From positions 2,736,001 to 2,800,000 of the forward strand of contig NZ_AQUO01000001.1 in the NCBI RefSeq assembly GCF_000371965.1: a DNA stretch of 64,000 nucleotides. The letters are read 5' to 3'. A model generated the notes under the pieces. That model was given only the letters and a program-made list of their open reading frames with translations, made no database searches and was not told the origin of the DNA. The DNA comes from Paracoccus sp. N5 (GTDB lineage Bacteria > Pseudomonadota > Alphaproteobacteria > Rhodobacterales > Rhodobacteraceae). Position numbers and translations under genes: made by a program. Positions 47,657-55,699 of this stretch are shown in pieces. Within the stretch, counting starts at the first letter, position 1. Every line of letters starts with the position of its first letter.

Positions 47657-49063
47657 TCAGCCCGCCTGATCCTGCAGCCGGGCCAGCGTCTCGTCGCGGC
47701 CCAGTGCCATCATCATGTCGAACACGCTGGGGGTCGAACTGCGGCCGGCGAGCGCGGCGCGAAGCGGCGCCGCGACCTTGCCCAGTCCCAGTCCGTGCGA
47801 CTCGCCAACCGACTTGGCGATCGCCTCGAGTTCGTTGCGCTCCCAGCTAGCATGCTGCATTGCGGCAGTCAATTCGCCCAGTATACCACGGGATACAGAA
47901 TCCAGCGCGGCCGCGGCCTTGTCCTCGAGGGCGAGCGGGCGCGAGACCAGCGCGAAATGGCCCTGTTCCAGCAGCGCCGGCAGGGTTTTCGCCTTGGCCT
48001 GCAAGGCGGGCAGCGCCGCCGCCAACCGCGCCGCCTGGGTGGCGTCCAGCGCCGGCTCGGCCCGCGCGGCGCGGAAACCGGCGATCTCGGCCATCAGCGC
48101 CTGCGCGTCCATGCGGGCGATGTGCCAACCGCTGACATGCTCGAGCTTCTTGAAGTCCAGCCGTGCCGGCGCCTTGCCGATTCCGTTCAGGTCGAACCAG
48201 TCGCGGGCCTGGGCATCGTCGAAAAGCTCGTCGTCGCCATGGCTCCAGCCCAGCCGGGCCAGATAGTTGCGCATCGCCGCGGCCGGATAGCCCATGGCGG
48301 CGAATTCGTGCAGCCCGACGGCGCCATGGCGCTTGGACAGCTTCTTGCCGTCCTCGCCATGGATCAGCGGGATATGGGCAAAGACGGGCAAGTCCCAGCC
48401 CATGGCCTGATAGATCTGGATCTGCCGCGCGGCATTGGTCAGGTGGTCGTCGCCGCGGATGACATGGGTCACGCCCATGTCGTGGTCGTCGACCACCACC
48501 GCATGCATATAGGTCGGCGTGCCGTCCGAGCGCAGCAGCACCATGTCGTCGAGCTGCGCATTGCCGAAGGTGACGTCGCCCTGCACCGCGTCATGCACCA
48601 CGGTCTCGCCGTCGCGCGGCGCCTTCAGGCGGATGACATGGGGTGCATCGGGATGGGTCGCCGGATCGGCGTCGCGCCAGGGCGACAGGAACAGGGTCGA
48701 GCGGCCCTCGGCTTTGGCCTTGTCGCGGAACGCCTCGATCTCTTCGGCGGTCGAGAAGCATTTGTAGGCAGTGCCGTTCGCCAGCATCTCGCGGGCGACC
48801 TCGGCATGGCGCTCGCGGCCGGCGAACTGGCTGACGGGCGCGCCATCCCAGTCGAGGCCCAGCCAGCGCAGCCCTTGCAGGATCGCCTCGGTCGCCTCGG
48901 GGGTCGAGCGGGCGCGGTCGGTGTCCTCGATGCGCAGCAGGAATCTGCCGTTCCGGCCGCGGGCATAGAGCCAGTTGAAAAGCGCGGTGCGCGCGCCGCC
49001 GATATGCAGATAGCCGGTGGGCGAGGGGGCAAAGCGGGTCACGACGGGGCGGGAATCGGTCAT
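47657..49063 (-). CDS. gltX: Glutamyl-tRNA synthetase
   Basis: A 468-residue class I aminoacyl-tRNA synthetase. HIGH-type motif [20 protein letters not shown] is at residue 10, the KMSKS equivalent is [10 protein letters not shown] near residue 240, and the ATP/adenylate region [17 protein letters not shown] is present. The C-terminal anticodon-binding helical domain is complete. It is upstream of gltA and diverges from comEC across 120 bases. Confidence 0.96.
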   Translation of the reverse strand: MTDSRPVVTRFAPSPTGYLHIGGARTALFNWLYARGRNGRFLLRIEDTDRARSTPEATEAILQGLRWLGLDWDGAPVSQFAGRERHAEVAREMLANGTAYKCFSTAEEIEAFRDKAKAEGRSTLFLSPWRDADPATHPDAPHVIRLKAPRDGETVVHDAVQGDVTFGNAQLDDMVLLRSDGTPTYMHAVVVDDHDMGVTHVIRGDDHLTNAARQIQIYQAMGWDLPVFAHIPLIHGEDGKKLSKRHGAVGLHEFAAMGYPAAAMRNYLARLGWSHGDDELFDDAQARDWFDLNGIGKAPARLDFKKLEHVSGWHIARMDAQALMAEIAGFRAARAEPALDATQAARLAAALPALQAKAKTLPALLEQGHFALVSRPLALEDKAAAALDSVSRGILGELTAAMQHASWERNELEAIAKSVGESHGLGLGKVAAPLRAALAGRSSTPSVFDMMMALGRDETLARLQDQAG

Positions 49064-49183
49064 CGGGTCAGGTCGGTCCAGAAATCGGGGTTTCGTGCGC
49101 TGCCGTTAATCCTTTTGAAAGAGTCGGCATGCCAATCTTGGCGCAGTGATAAGCAACTGGCGTGACAAGGACAAGTTTCGGCG

Positions 49184-51352
49184 ATGGAATCGGTAAATGC
49201 GCGCCTTGGCGGGGGGCTGCTGGCGCCGGCCCCGCCGCGGGCGGCGCCGGCTGTCCCGCGCCGCGCTCCGGTGGCGATCCGGGCGGGCATGCTGCCCTGG
49301 GCGCCGTTCTGGCTGGCCCTAGGCATCGGCGGCTGGTTCCTGCTGCGCGATGAGCCGGGGCGGGGTTTCTATGCCGCGCTGCTGCTTTGCGCCTGCGCCG
49401 GCCTGATCGGACCGGCGCTGGTGCTGCGGCTGGCCGAACGCGGGCGCTGCGGCTGGATCTGGGCCGATCGCGGCCGGCTTGCGGGGCTCGCGCTGCTGCT
49501 GATGGCGCTTGGTGCCGGGCTCAGCGGCTTTCGTGCGCATCTGGTCGCGGCCCCGGTGCTGGGCTTTCGCTATTACGGCCCGGTCGAGGGGCGGGTGATC
49601 GGCATCGACCGGTCGTCGAGCGACCGCATGCGGTTGCTGCTGGACCAGGTGAACCTGCGCGACGTGCCGCCGGGCCGGGTGCCGCAGCGGGTGCGAATCT
49701 CGCTGATGAACGCCCAGGACCTGCCGGTGCCGGGGCAGCGGGTGATGATGACGGCGCATCTCGGCCCTCCGGGCGGGGCGTCGGAGCCGGGCGGCTTCGA
49801 TTTCCGCCGCATGGCCTGGTTCGAGCGGCTGGGCGCCATCGGCTATGCCCGCACCCCGGTCCTGACCGTCGCCATGCCCCGCGACGACGGCGCGCTGGCG
49901 CTGCACCGGCTGCGCATGTCGCTGGCCGAGACCATGCGCGAGCGCATCGGTGGGCAAGAGGGCGCGGTCTCGGCGGCGCTGGTCACCGGCGACCGCTCGG
50001 GTATCTCCGAGCAGACGAACGAGATCATGCGCGCCTCGAACCTTTACCACATCATCTCGATCTCGGGCCTGCACATGAGCATGCTGGCGGGATTCGTCTA
50101 CGCCGCCTTGCGCATCGCCGGGGCGGCGGCGCAGGGGCTGGCCGGGGCGCGCGGCATCGCCGTCCACAAGCTCGCGGCCGCCGGCGCGCTGGTGGTCGCG
50201 GCGCTTTACCTGTGGCTCTCGGGCGGCGGCGTCGCGACCGAGCGGTCCTTCGTCATGGTCGCGGTCATGCTGGTCGCGATCATCGTCGACCGCAGGGCGG
50301 TGTCCCTGCGCACCGTGGCGGTCGCGGCCGTGCTGGTGCTGGTCCTTGCGCCCGAGGCGCTGACCGAGCCCGGCTTCCAGATGAGCTTTGCCGCCACCGT
50401 GGCGCTGATCCTGGTGCAGGAGCCCTGGCTGAAGCTGTCGCCCTATCTGCCCTGGTGGGCGCGTCCGGTGGCCATGTTGGTGCTGTCCTCGGCCGTGGCG
50501 GGGCTGGCCACATCGCCCATTGCCGCGATCCATTTCGTGCGGATGACGCAATACGGCATGCTGGCCAACCTGCTGGTGGTGCCGGTGGTGGGCATGCTGG
50601 TCATGCCTGGCGCGGTCTTTGCCGCGGTGCTGGCGCCGCTGGGACTGGCGCAGCCGGCGCTGTGGCTCATGGGGCTGGGCACCAAATGGATGCTCTGGGT
50701 CGCGGCCTGGGTCGCGGGGCTGAACGGCGCGGTCACGCTGGTGGAGGCGCCGCCGCCCGCCGTGCTGCCGCTGCTGGCCCTAGGCGCGGCGCTGCTTTTT
50801 CTCGGCCCGCTGACCGAGGCGGGGCGTCTTTTCCTGCTGCTGCGCCGCATTCTGGGCGCGGGCCTTCTCGCCGCCTCGGCGCTGACCTGGTTCTGGTCCG
50901 AGCGCCCGCTGGTTCTGGTCTCGGCCGAGGGCGATGCGGTCGCCGTGCTGACCCGGGCAGGGCGCGTGCCCTCGAAACCCCGGGGCGGCGGCTTCGCGAT
51001 CCAGAACTGGCTCGAGGCCGACGGCGATTCCGCCGACCAGCGCACGGCGGCGGCGCGCGCCTTGTGGACGGGTCCGAACGCGGACCGCCAGGCCATGCTG
51101 GGGGCCGGCGACGGATCGTTGCGGCTGCGCCATCTGACCGGCAAGACCGCCGAGGCGCTGGACCGGCTGGACTGCCAGGGCCCGACCATCGTCGTCGCCG
51201 ATCGCAAGCTGACGGCCTCTGGCGATCCCGACTGCATCGTGCTGGATGCCGCGCGCCTGCGCAGAACCGGGGCGGTGGCGATCGGCATCGAACGGGGCCA
51301 GCCCCTGCTGAGACCGGCGCAAAGCCCGGGTCCAGGCCGGATCTGGCAATGA
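49184..51352 (+). CDS. comEC: ComEC/Rec2-family DNA-uptake membrane protein
   Basis: A 722-residue polytopic membrane protein. The hydrophobic N-terminus, an OB-like domain (residues about 100-240) and the ComEC permease core are present: ISISGLHMSMLAGFVYAAL, LWLSGGGVATERSFVMVAVM, FQMSFAATVALI and the SPIAAIHF helices. ComEC forms the inner-membrane channel for transforming DNA. The terminal metallo-beta-lactamase domain found in long versions is absent; instead a short ending of about 100 residues (VLVSAEGDAVAVLTRAG) remains, as in many alphaproteobacteria. The H-NOX gene follows 31 bases downstream. Confidence 0.9.
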   Translation: MESVNARLGGGLLAPAPPRAAPAVPRRAPVAIRAGMLPWAPFWLALGIGGWFLLRDEPGRGFYAALLLCACAGLIGPALVLRLAERGRCGWIWADRGRLAGLALLLMALGAGLSGFRAHLVAAPVLGFRYYGPVEGRVIGIDRSSSDRMRLLLDQVNLRDVPPGRVPQRVRISLMNAQDLPVPGQRVMMTAHLGPPGGASEPGGFDFRRMAWFERLGAIGYARTPVLTVAMPRDDGALALHRLRMSLAETMRERIGGQEGAVSAALVTGDRSGISEQTNEIMRASNLYHIISISGLHMSMLAGFVYAALRIAGAAAQGLAGARGIAVHKLAAAGALVVAALYLWLSGGGVATERSFVMVAVMLVAIIVDRRAVSLRTVAVAAVLVLVLAPEALTEPGFQMSFAATVALILVQEPWLKLSPYLPWWARPVAMLVLSSAVAGLATSPIAAIHFVRMTQYGMLANLLVVPVVGMLVMPGAVFAAVLAPLGLAQPALWLMGLGTKWMLWVAAWVAGLNGAVTLVEAPPPAVLPLLALGAALLFLGPLTEAGRLFLLLRRILGAGLLAASALTWFWSERPLVLVSAEGDAVAVLTRAGRVPSKPRGGGFAIQNWLEADGDSADQRTAAARALWTGPNADRQAMLGAGDGSLRLRHLTGKTAEALDRLDCQGPTIVVADRKLTASGDPDCIVLDAARLRRTGAVAIGIERGQPLLRPAQSPGPGRIWQ

Positions 51353-51383
51353 CCCTAAGCGAGAAACAGGAGCCGAGCGCGCC

Positions 51384-51974
51384 ATGCATGGTCTGGTGAA
51401 CAGGTCGATCGAGGGCTTCCTGCGCACCTCCTATGGCGCCGAGGTCTGGGATGTCGTGGCCCGCAACGCCGGCGTCGATCCCGAGGGGTTCCTGACCTGG
51501 ACCCCCACCGCCGACGAGGTGACGACCGCGGTGCTGCGGGCCACCGCGATGCAGTTGCGGAAATCGGTCGGAGAATGCCTCGAGGACATCGGCGCCTGGC
51601 TGACCCGGCAGGAAGAGATCCGCCGCCTGCTGCGCTTCAGCGGCTCGGACTATCCCGAGTTCCTGGAATCGCTGCACGAGCTTCCCGGCCGCATCGCGCT
51701 GGTGATCCCCGACCTGGCGATCCCCGAGTTGACGGTCACCTGCGAAAGCGAGGGCAGCTATGTCATCCATCCCGCCTGGCATTGGCCGGGTTTCCTGCGC
51801 GTCACCGCCGGCGTCATCCGGGGCATGGCCGACGATTACGGCGCCCTGGCGCTGATCTCGGTGCAGGCGGGCCGCATCTCCGTCACCGTGGCGCTGACCG
51901 ATTTTGCCGCGCAGCGTCGCTTCAGCCTTGCCCCCGATGCCCAGGATTCCGCCGATGCGCGTCGACGCCCGTGA
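51384..51974 (+). CDS. H-NOX heme NO/O2-binding protein
   Basis: A 196-residue H-NOX (heme-nitric oxide/oxygen-binding) protein. MHGLVNRSIEGFLRTSYG and the FLTWTPTADEVTTAVLRA segment match the family. The proximal heme ligand is retained: the His in FLESLHELPGRI at residue 98. The heme-propionate YxSxR motif, however, is not found; the aligned segment (IHPAWHWPGFLRVTAGVIRG) lacks it. The stop overlaps the GGDEF gene start by 20 bases, so the sensor and its partner are co-translated. ATG with CAGGAG 11 bases upstream. Confidence 0.85.
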   Translation: MHGLVNRSIEGFLRTSYGAEVWDVVARNAGVDPEGFLTWTPTADEVTTAVLRATAMQLRKSVGECLEDIGAWLTRQEEIRRLLRFSGSDYPEFLESLHELPGRIALVIPDLAIPELTVTCESEGSYVIHPAWHWPGFLRVTAGVIRGMADDYGALALISVQAGRISVTVALTDFAAQRRFSLAPDAQDSADARRRP

Positions 51975-52923
51975 TCTTTTCGAACTGATGCCGATGCATC
52001 TTTGCCTGGACGGCTCGGGCGGGATCGTCTCTTGCGGACGCACCATGGCCCGGCTCCTGCACGGCCGGGACCGCATCGACCAGGCTTTCATCCACATCGG
52101 CCGCGACGGTCAGGAGACGACGCTGGAGGACATGCTGGCGCGGATCTCGTCCGGCAAACGGGTGTTTCTGAACCTGCGCGCGCATCACGACATCTATCTG
52201 CGTGGCCATGGCGTGCAGACCTCCGACGGGCTGGTGCTGTTGAACCTCGGCTTCGGTGCCTCGCTCTATCCGGCGATCCGGGCTTTCGACCTGAGGGATT
52301 CGGATTTCTCGCCCTCGGACCAGGCGATCGAGTTCCTGTTCCTGCACGAGGCGAACAAGGCGGCGCTGGCCGAATTGTCGCGCGTCAACAAGAGCCTGAA
52401 GACCGCGCGCGAGCATGCGCAGATCATGTCCGTGACCGATCCGCTGACGGGTGTGCTGAACCGCCGGGGTTTCGACATTGCCTTCCAGAGGGCCATGGAG
52501 CAGCGCGAGCACATGCCCTTTGCCCTGGTCCACTTGGATCTGGACCATTTCAAGCAGGTGAACGACCGTTTCGGCCATGCGGCCGGGGATCGCCTGCTGC
52601 AGCTGGCGGCAGAGGCCATCCGCTCGGAACTGCGCGCCAGCGACAAGGTCTGCCGCGCCGGCGGGGACGAATTTCTGGTGCTGATTTTCTCGACCACCCG
52701 CCCCGAGGCGCTCCAGAAGGCCTGCGGCCGGATCATCTCTCGCCTCGAAACCCTCGAGGGCGCCGAGCACGATCAGCGGATCTCGGCCAGTATCGGCATC
52801 GCGGTCTGCCCGCCGGACCCCGCGATTGGGGAGGCCGACCTGTTCGAACGCGCGGACAGTGCGCTTTATCGGGCCAAGGCTTCGGGCCGGGGGCGCGTGG
52901 TCATCTGGCAGGCAACGATGTAA
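51955..52923 (+). CDS. HNOBA-GGDEF diguanylate cyclase, probable H-NOX partner
   Basis: A 322-residue protein. Residues 1-120 resemble the H-NOX-associated (HNOBA) PAS-like domain (RDLFELMPMHLCLDGSG, DSDFSPSDQAIEFLFL), then a coiled-coil (AELSRVNKSLKTAREHA) and a GGDEF domain (TDPLTGVLNRRGFD) with an intact active site RAGGDEFLVL at 236-240 and an RASD inhibitory I-site at 227-230. It should make cyclic di-GMP under feedback control. The ATG at 51955 has AGGAT before it; earlier starts overlap the H-NOX gene more. In several proteobacteria H-NOX modulates such cyclases in response to NO. Confidence 0.88.
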   Translation: MRVDARDLFELMPMHLCLDGSGGIVSCGRTMARLLHGRDRIDQAFIHIGRDGQETTLEDMLARISSGKRVFLNLRAHHDIYLRGHGVQTSDGLVLLNLGFGASLYPAIRAFDLRDSDFSPSDQAIEFLFLHEANKAALAELSRVNKSLKTAREHAQIMSVTDPLTGVLNRRGFDIAFQRAMEQREHMPFALVHLDLDHFKQVNDRFGHAAGDRLLQLAAEAIRSELRASDKVCRAGGDEFLVLIFSTTRPEALQKACGRIISRLETLEGAEHDQRISASIGIAVCPPDPAIGEADLFERADSALYRAKASGRGRVVIWQATM

Positions 52924-52938
52924 TTCGGGCGGTCCAGA

Positions 52939-53229
52939 GTCATTGGGCGTCCCTTTCGCCCGCAGGCTCCAGGCCGTGCGCTGCGTCTTGCGGTAGATCG
53001 CGTCGATCATGACAACCTTCTCCTTGCCGCCTTCCGAAGCCAGCCCCACCATCATCCGGGCGAAGACGCCCCGTTCGGGGCTGCACTCGAACGGTGGCGT
53101 TTGCCACTTACCCACTCGCTTCCATCTGTTGCCGAGCGTCTTGGTCCGGCGGTATTCCCGAGGCGCGTCGCACCATCGCAAACCATTGCGATTGATAAAG
53201 ACCAAGCGACGTGCTGCGATCTCGGAAGG
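52939..53229 (-). mobile_element. IS5-family transposase remnant (N-terminal fragment)
   Basis: Minus-strand translation gives LVFINRNGLRWCDAPREY, KTLGNRWKRV, GVFARMMVGLASEGGKEKVV and MIDAIYRKTQRTAWSLRAKG, matching the N-terminal part of IS5-family transposases. There is an 11-residue insertion (around GKWQTPPFECSP) between NRWKR and ERGVFARMM, and the rest of the transposase, including most of the DDE domain, is missing. No terminal inverted repeats were found. It begins just after the GGDEF stop. Confidence 0.72.
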
Positions 53230-53302
53230 CTCTGCTACGCTGTCGGCCACCATCGGCGGGGCGGCTGGCCTCTGGTCACGTTCCTTTGCCATGCTTGGTG
53301 CC

Positions 53303-54099
53303 CGAACCCTCGGACGTGCTGACGCTCGACATTCTGGGGGCCGTGGGACTGGACCTGTTCTTTCGCGGGCAATCCGTCTGGCATATCTCGCTGAATGGCT
53401 CTGCGATCCAACTGCGCCGCGCGGCCTTTTGGGACATGGTGGAACGCGACCGCTGGAGCCTGACCTTGCCGCGCCCGACCGGCACGGATACGATCAAGGC
53501 TCTAGGCGATGAAGTGCTTTCGCTGACCATTGGGGCCAGTCCCGAGACGCCTTGGCAGGGATGCGGGCCGCTGTCTGCCGATCCCGGCCACCATTCCCTA
53601 GGAACAGCAAACGAAAGCAATCCAAGGGCTGCGCACCGCTCTTTGGCCGTGGTGACCTCGAAAAAGGATTACGGCCACCACACGGGCGGTCCCGTCCTGA
53701 ATTCAAGCGCATTGACCTGACGCCCGACATGGCAAAGGCGGGGCTGGGCGAGACGGCACGCGACCTTTACGACCGGGTGCTTGCTGCATGTGGAATCCCG
53801 CCCGGTATGCTGACGGCCTCGGGGAACGCGGGTGCGATCCGGGAACAGATGCGGGCCTTTGCGCTGACCACGCTGGACCCTCTCGCCCGCATGATCACGC
53901 CCGAACTGTCGCGCAAGATCGGCGTATCCCGTCTTGGCCTTCAAGACCTCATGTCGGCTGACGTGGCGGGCCGTGCCCGTGCTGTCGGCTCGCTGGTGCA
54001 GTCTGGTGTTCCCCCTCAACACAGCCATGGCGCGTGGGCTAGGACAATGTGAGCCTGCCCGAGGGCGCCAGCAAGCCGATTGCGGCGGGGGGCGAGTGA
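53303..54099 (+). pseudogene. Degraded phage portal protein gene
   Basis: Separate pieces in different frames resemble an HK97-type portal protein. From 53303: LTLDILGAVGLDLFFRGQ, RAAFWDMVERDRWSL, LSLTIGASPETPWQG. From about 53705 in another frame: FKRIDLTPDMAKAGLG, LYDRVLAACGIPPGMLTASG, REQMRAFALTTLDPLARMITPELS, DVAGRARAVGSLVQSG. Then a shift near 54008 into PLNTAMARGL. A last segment (SLPEGASKPIAAGGE) ends at the TGA of 54097-54099. The middle of the protein is missing. This is a decayed prophage fragment. Confidence 0.62.
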
Positions 54100-54374
54100 T
54101 GAACCCGAAACACCTTTTCCAGAACCTGCAACGCGCGGCGAAGCTGCACCCGGCTTGCCGCCATGTCTCAATCTGGCAAGTGGCCCGCGACTCGAACGGC
54201 CAAGAAATCGTCGGCGAAGATGACTCCTATGAATGGGCCAAGCTCTGTCATGCTCACGCCGTCTATGCCTTCGGCCGGCCCGACGAATGGGCGGGCGCTA
54301 CGGGCGAGTACTCGGGCACGCTCGAGATAAGCATCCTGCCCGATCCGGTGACGCTCAACTCGCTGGCCCGGTGA
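54099..54374 (+). CDS. Hypothetical protein, likely phage remnant
   Basis: A 91-residue frame whose ATG overlaps the stop of the portal remnant (TGATG), an arrangement typical of phage structural operons. The sequence (LFQNLQRAAKLHPACRHVS, DDSYEWAKLCHAHAVYAFG) has no family I recognise. It may be intact but unexpressed. Confidence 0.45.
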   Translation: MNPKHLFQNLQRAAKLHPACRHVSIWQVARDSNGQEIVGEDDSYEWAKLCHAHAVYAFGRPDEWAGATGEYSGTLEISILPDPVTLNSLAR

Positions 54375-54417
54375 TCCAACGCCCGAGGTATCCCTTGCCA
54401 TGACAAGGAGCGGGGCG

Positions 54418-54522
54418 ATGCCATGGGCTTCGTGCAAACATTTGCATGTCGTGAGCCGCTGGCCGGGGATGTGGCCCCCGCGATCTTGTCTGACGGGTGA
54501 GTCATTCCTGCCACAGCGATAG
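54418..54522 (+). CDS. Possible 34-residue peptide
   Basis: A short frame starting MPWASCKHLHVV with a perfect AAGGAG seven bases upstream. Nothing else supports it; it lies in the phage-remnant gap of about 220 bases between 54375 and the tRNA, in which I see nothing more. Confidence 0.2.
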   Translation: MPWASCKHLHVVSRWPGMWPPRSCLTGESFLPQR

Positions 54523-54598
54523 ACGGGAAGTCTGCTATTTGCTGCTACTAGCCGATTTTTGGGGTGGGGTAATATGCTGCCAAGTCTTTGATTTTACT

Positions 54599-54673
54599 TG
54601 GCTCCGGCGGTAGGGATCGAACCTACGACCAATTGATTAACAGTCAACTGCTCTACCGCTGAGCTACGCCGGA
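54599..54673 (-). tRNA. tRNA-Asn (GTT anticodon)
   Basis: The minus strand folds as a complete cloverleaf of 75 bases including encoded CCA. The acceptor stem is TCCGGCG/CGCCGGA with discriminator G. The D arm is TAGCTCAGCGGTAGAGC and the anticodon loop is CTGTTAATC. The T arm is AGGTTCGATCCCT. The 3' end faces the phage and IS remnants, so the gene is a candidate integration site, but I found no second copy of its 3' end in the window. Confidence 0.95.
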
Positions 54674-54777
54674 ACACGGGGCGGTGTATAGCCTCGCCTC
54701 TCGGAGGCGTCCAGAGGCATTCGCGGATTTTTTGCATCTTCGCGAAAAATCCTCCAGCGCCCGCGCCACCAAGGAAG

Positions 54778-55641
54778 TCAATGCGCGGAAAACACTGAAT
54801 TCGCTGCGATTTGACCGGTGGTCGAGACCGCGCCAAGCTCGGAGAGCGCGATCAGATGCGCCAGGACGTTGCGCGTCGCCGCCGGAATCAGCGCCGGCGC
54901 CACGTCGTAGATTCGCCGCGCCAGCGCCGTCGCATCGGCCGGGCCCTCGCGCAGGGCGGCGAGGATCTGCGCCGTGCGCAGGCGCCGGTGCGCCGCAAGC
55001 TCGGAGAGGCGCGCGGCAGGGTCGGCGACCGCTGTGCCATGCGCGGGCAGAAGCTCGGCCGCGCCCAGCCGGTCCAGCCGCGACAGGGTGCGGAAATAGT
55101 CGCCCAGATCGCCGTCCGGCGGCGAGATCAGCGTCGAGGACCAGCCCATCACCACGTCGCCGCAGAACACCCGGGCGCCGTCCTGAAAGCTCAGGTGGCC
55201 GGCGAAATGGCCGGGCGTGTGCAGCGCCACCAGCCGCCATTCGTCGCTTTCCACCACCGCGCCATCGGCCAGCGCCACGTCGGGGGCAAAGTCGCGGTCC
55301 AGCCCCTCGCCGCCGGCGATGCCGCCCTCGGCCGCCAGGCGCTGCATCACGGCCGAGCGTCCGGCCTCGGCCGGGCCGAAGCCCAGGATCGGCGCGCCGG
55401 TCGCCTGCGCCAGGGCGCGCGCACCGCCGGAATGGTCCAGATGCGCGTGGGTCACGAAGATATGGCTGATCCGCCCGCCGGCTGCGGCCAGGATCGCCGC
55501 GCGATGCGCGGGCAGGTCGGGGCCGGGGTCGATCACCGCGACCTGGTCGTGGCCCAGCAGGAAGGTATTGGTGCCCGGCCCGGTCAGCGGCGAGGGATTG
55601 TCGGCGGCAATGATCCGCAGGTCTTTCGTGGCATGTGTCAT
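54778..55641 (-). CDS. MBL-fold metallo-hydrolase (LACTB2-like)
   Basis: A 287-residue metallo-beta-lactamase-fold hydrolase. Zinc ligands are in THAHLDHSGG near residue 65, with further His/Asp in HTPGHFAGHLSF and FCGDVVMGW, and PAHGT. The C-terminal 60 residues form a winged-helix-like segment (LRTAQILAALREGPADATAL) as in LACTB2/CPSF-related enzymes, some of which are ribonucleases. It diverges from the histidine kinase gene across 58 bases. The substrate is not known. Confidence 0.88.
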   Translation of the reverse strand: MTHATKDLRIIAADNPSPLTGPGTNTFLLGHDQVAVIDPGPDLPAHRAAILAAAGGRISHIFVTHAHLDHSGGARALAQATGAPILGFGPAEAGRSAVMQRLAAEGGIAGGEGLDRDFAPDVALADGAVVESDEWRLVALHTPGHFAGHLSFQDGARVFCGDVVMGWSSTLISPPDGDLGDYFRTLSRLDRLGAAELLPAHGTAVADPAARLSELAAHRRLRTAQILAALREGPADATALARRIYDVAPALIPAATRNVLAHLIALSELGAVSTTGQIAANSVFSAH

Positions 55642-55699
55642 GCCGCTAACCTAGACGCGGGTCGGCCGGCTTTCCAAGGCCGCAATGAGGCGAAGGGCG

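Noticed and set aside
49064..49183. LexA/SOS box in the gltX-comEC gap
   Set aside because: No GTTC-N7-GTTC pair was found, and no lexA gene follows comEC here.
52924..54598. Duplicate of the tRNA-Asn 3' end as an att site
   Set aside because: I searched this stretch by eye for the T-arm and acceptor sequence and found no second copy.
54684..55469. Plus-strand protein opposite the MBL-fold gene
   Set aside because: Arg/Ala/Pro-rich shadow frame without any motif.
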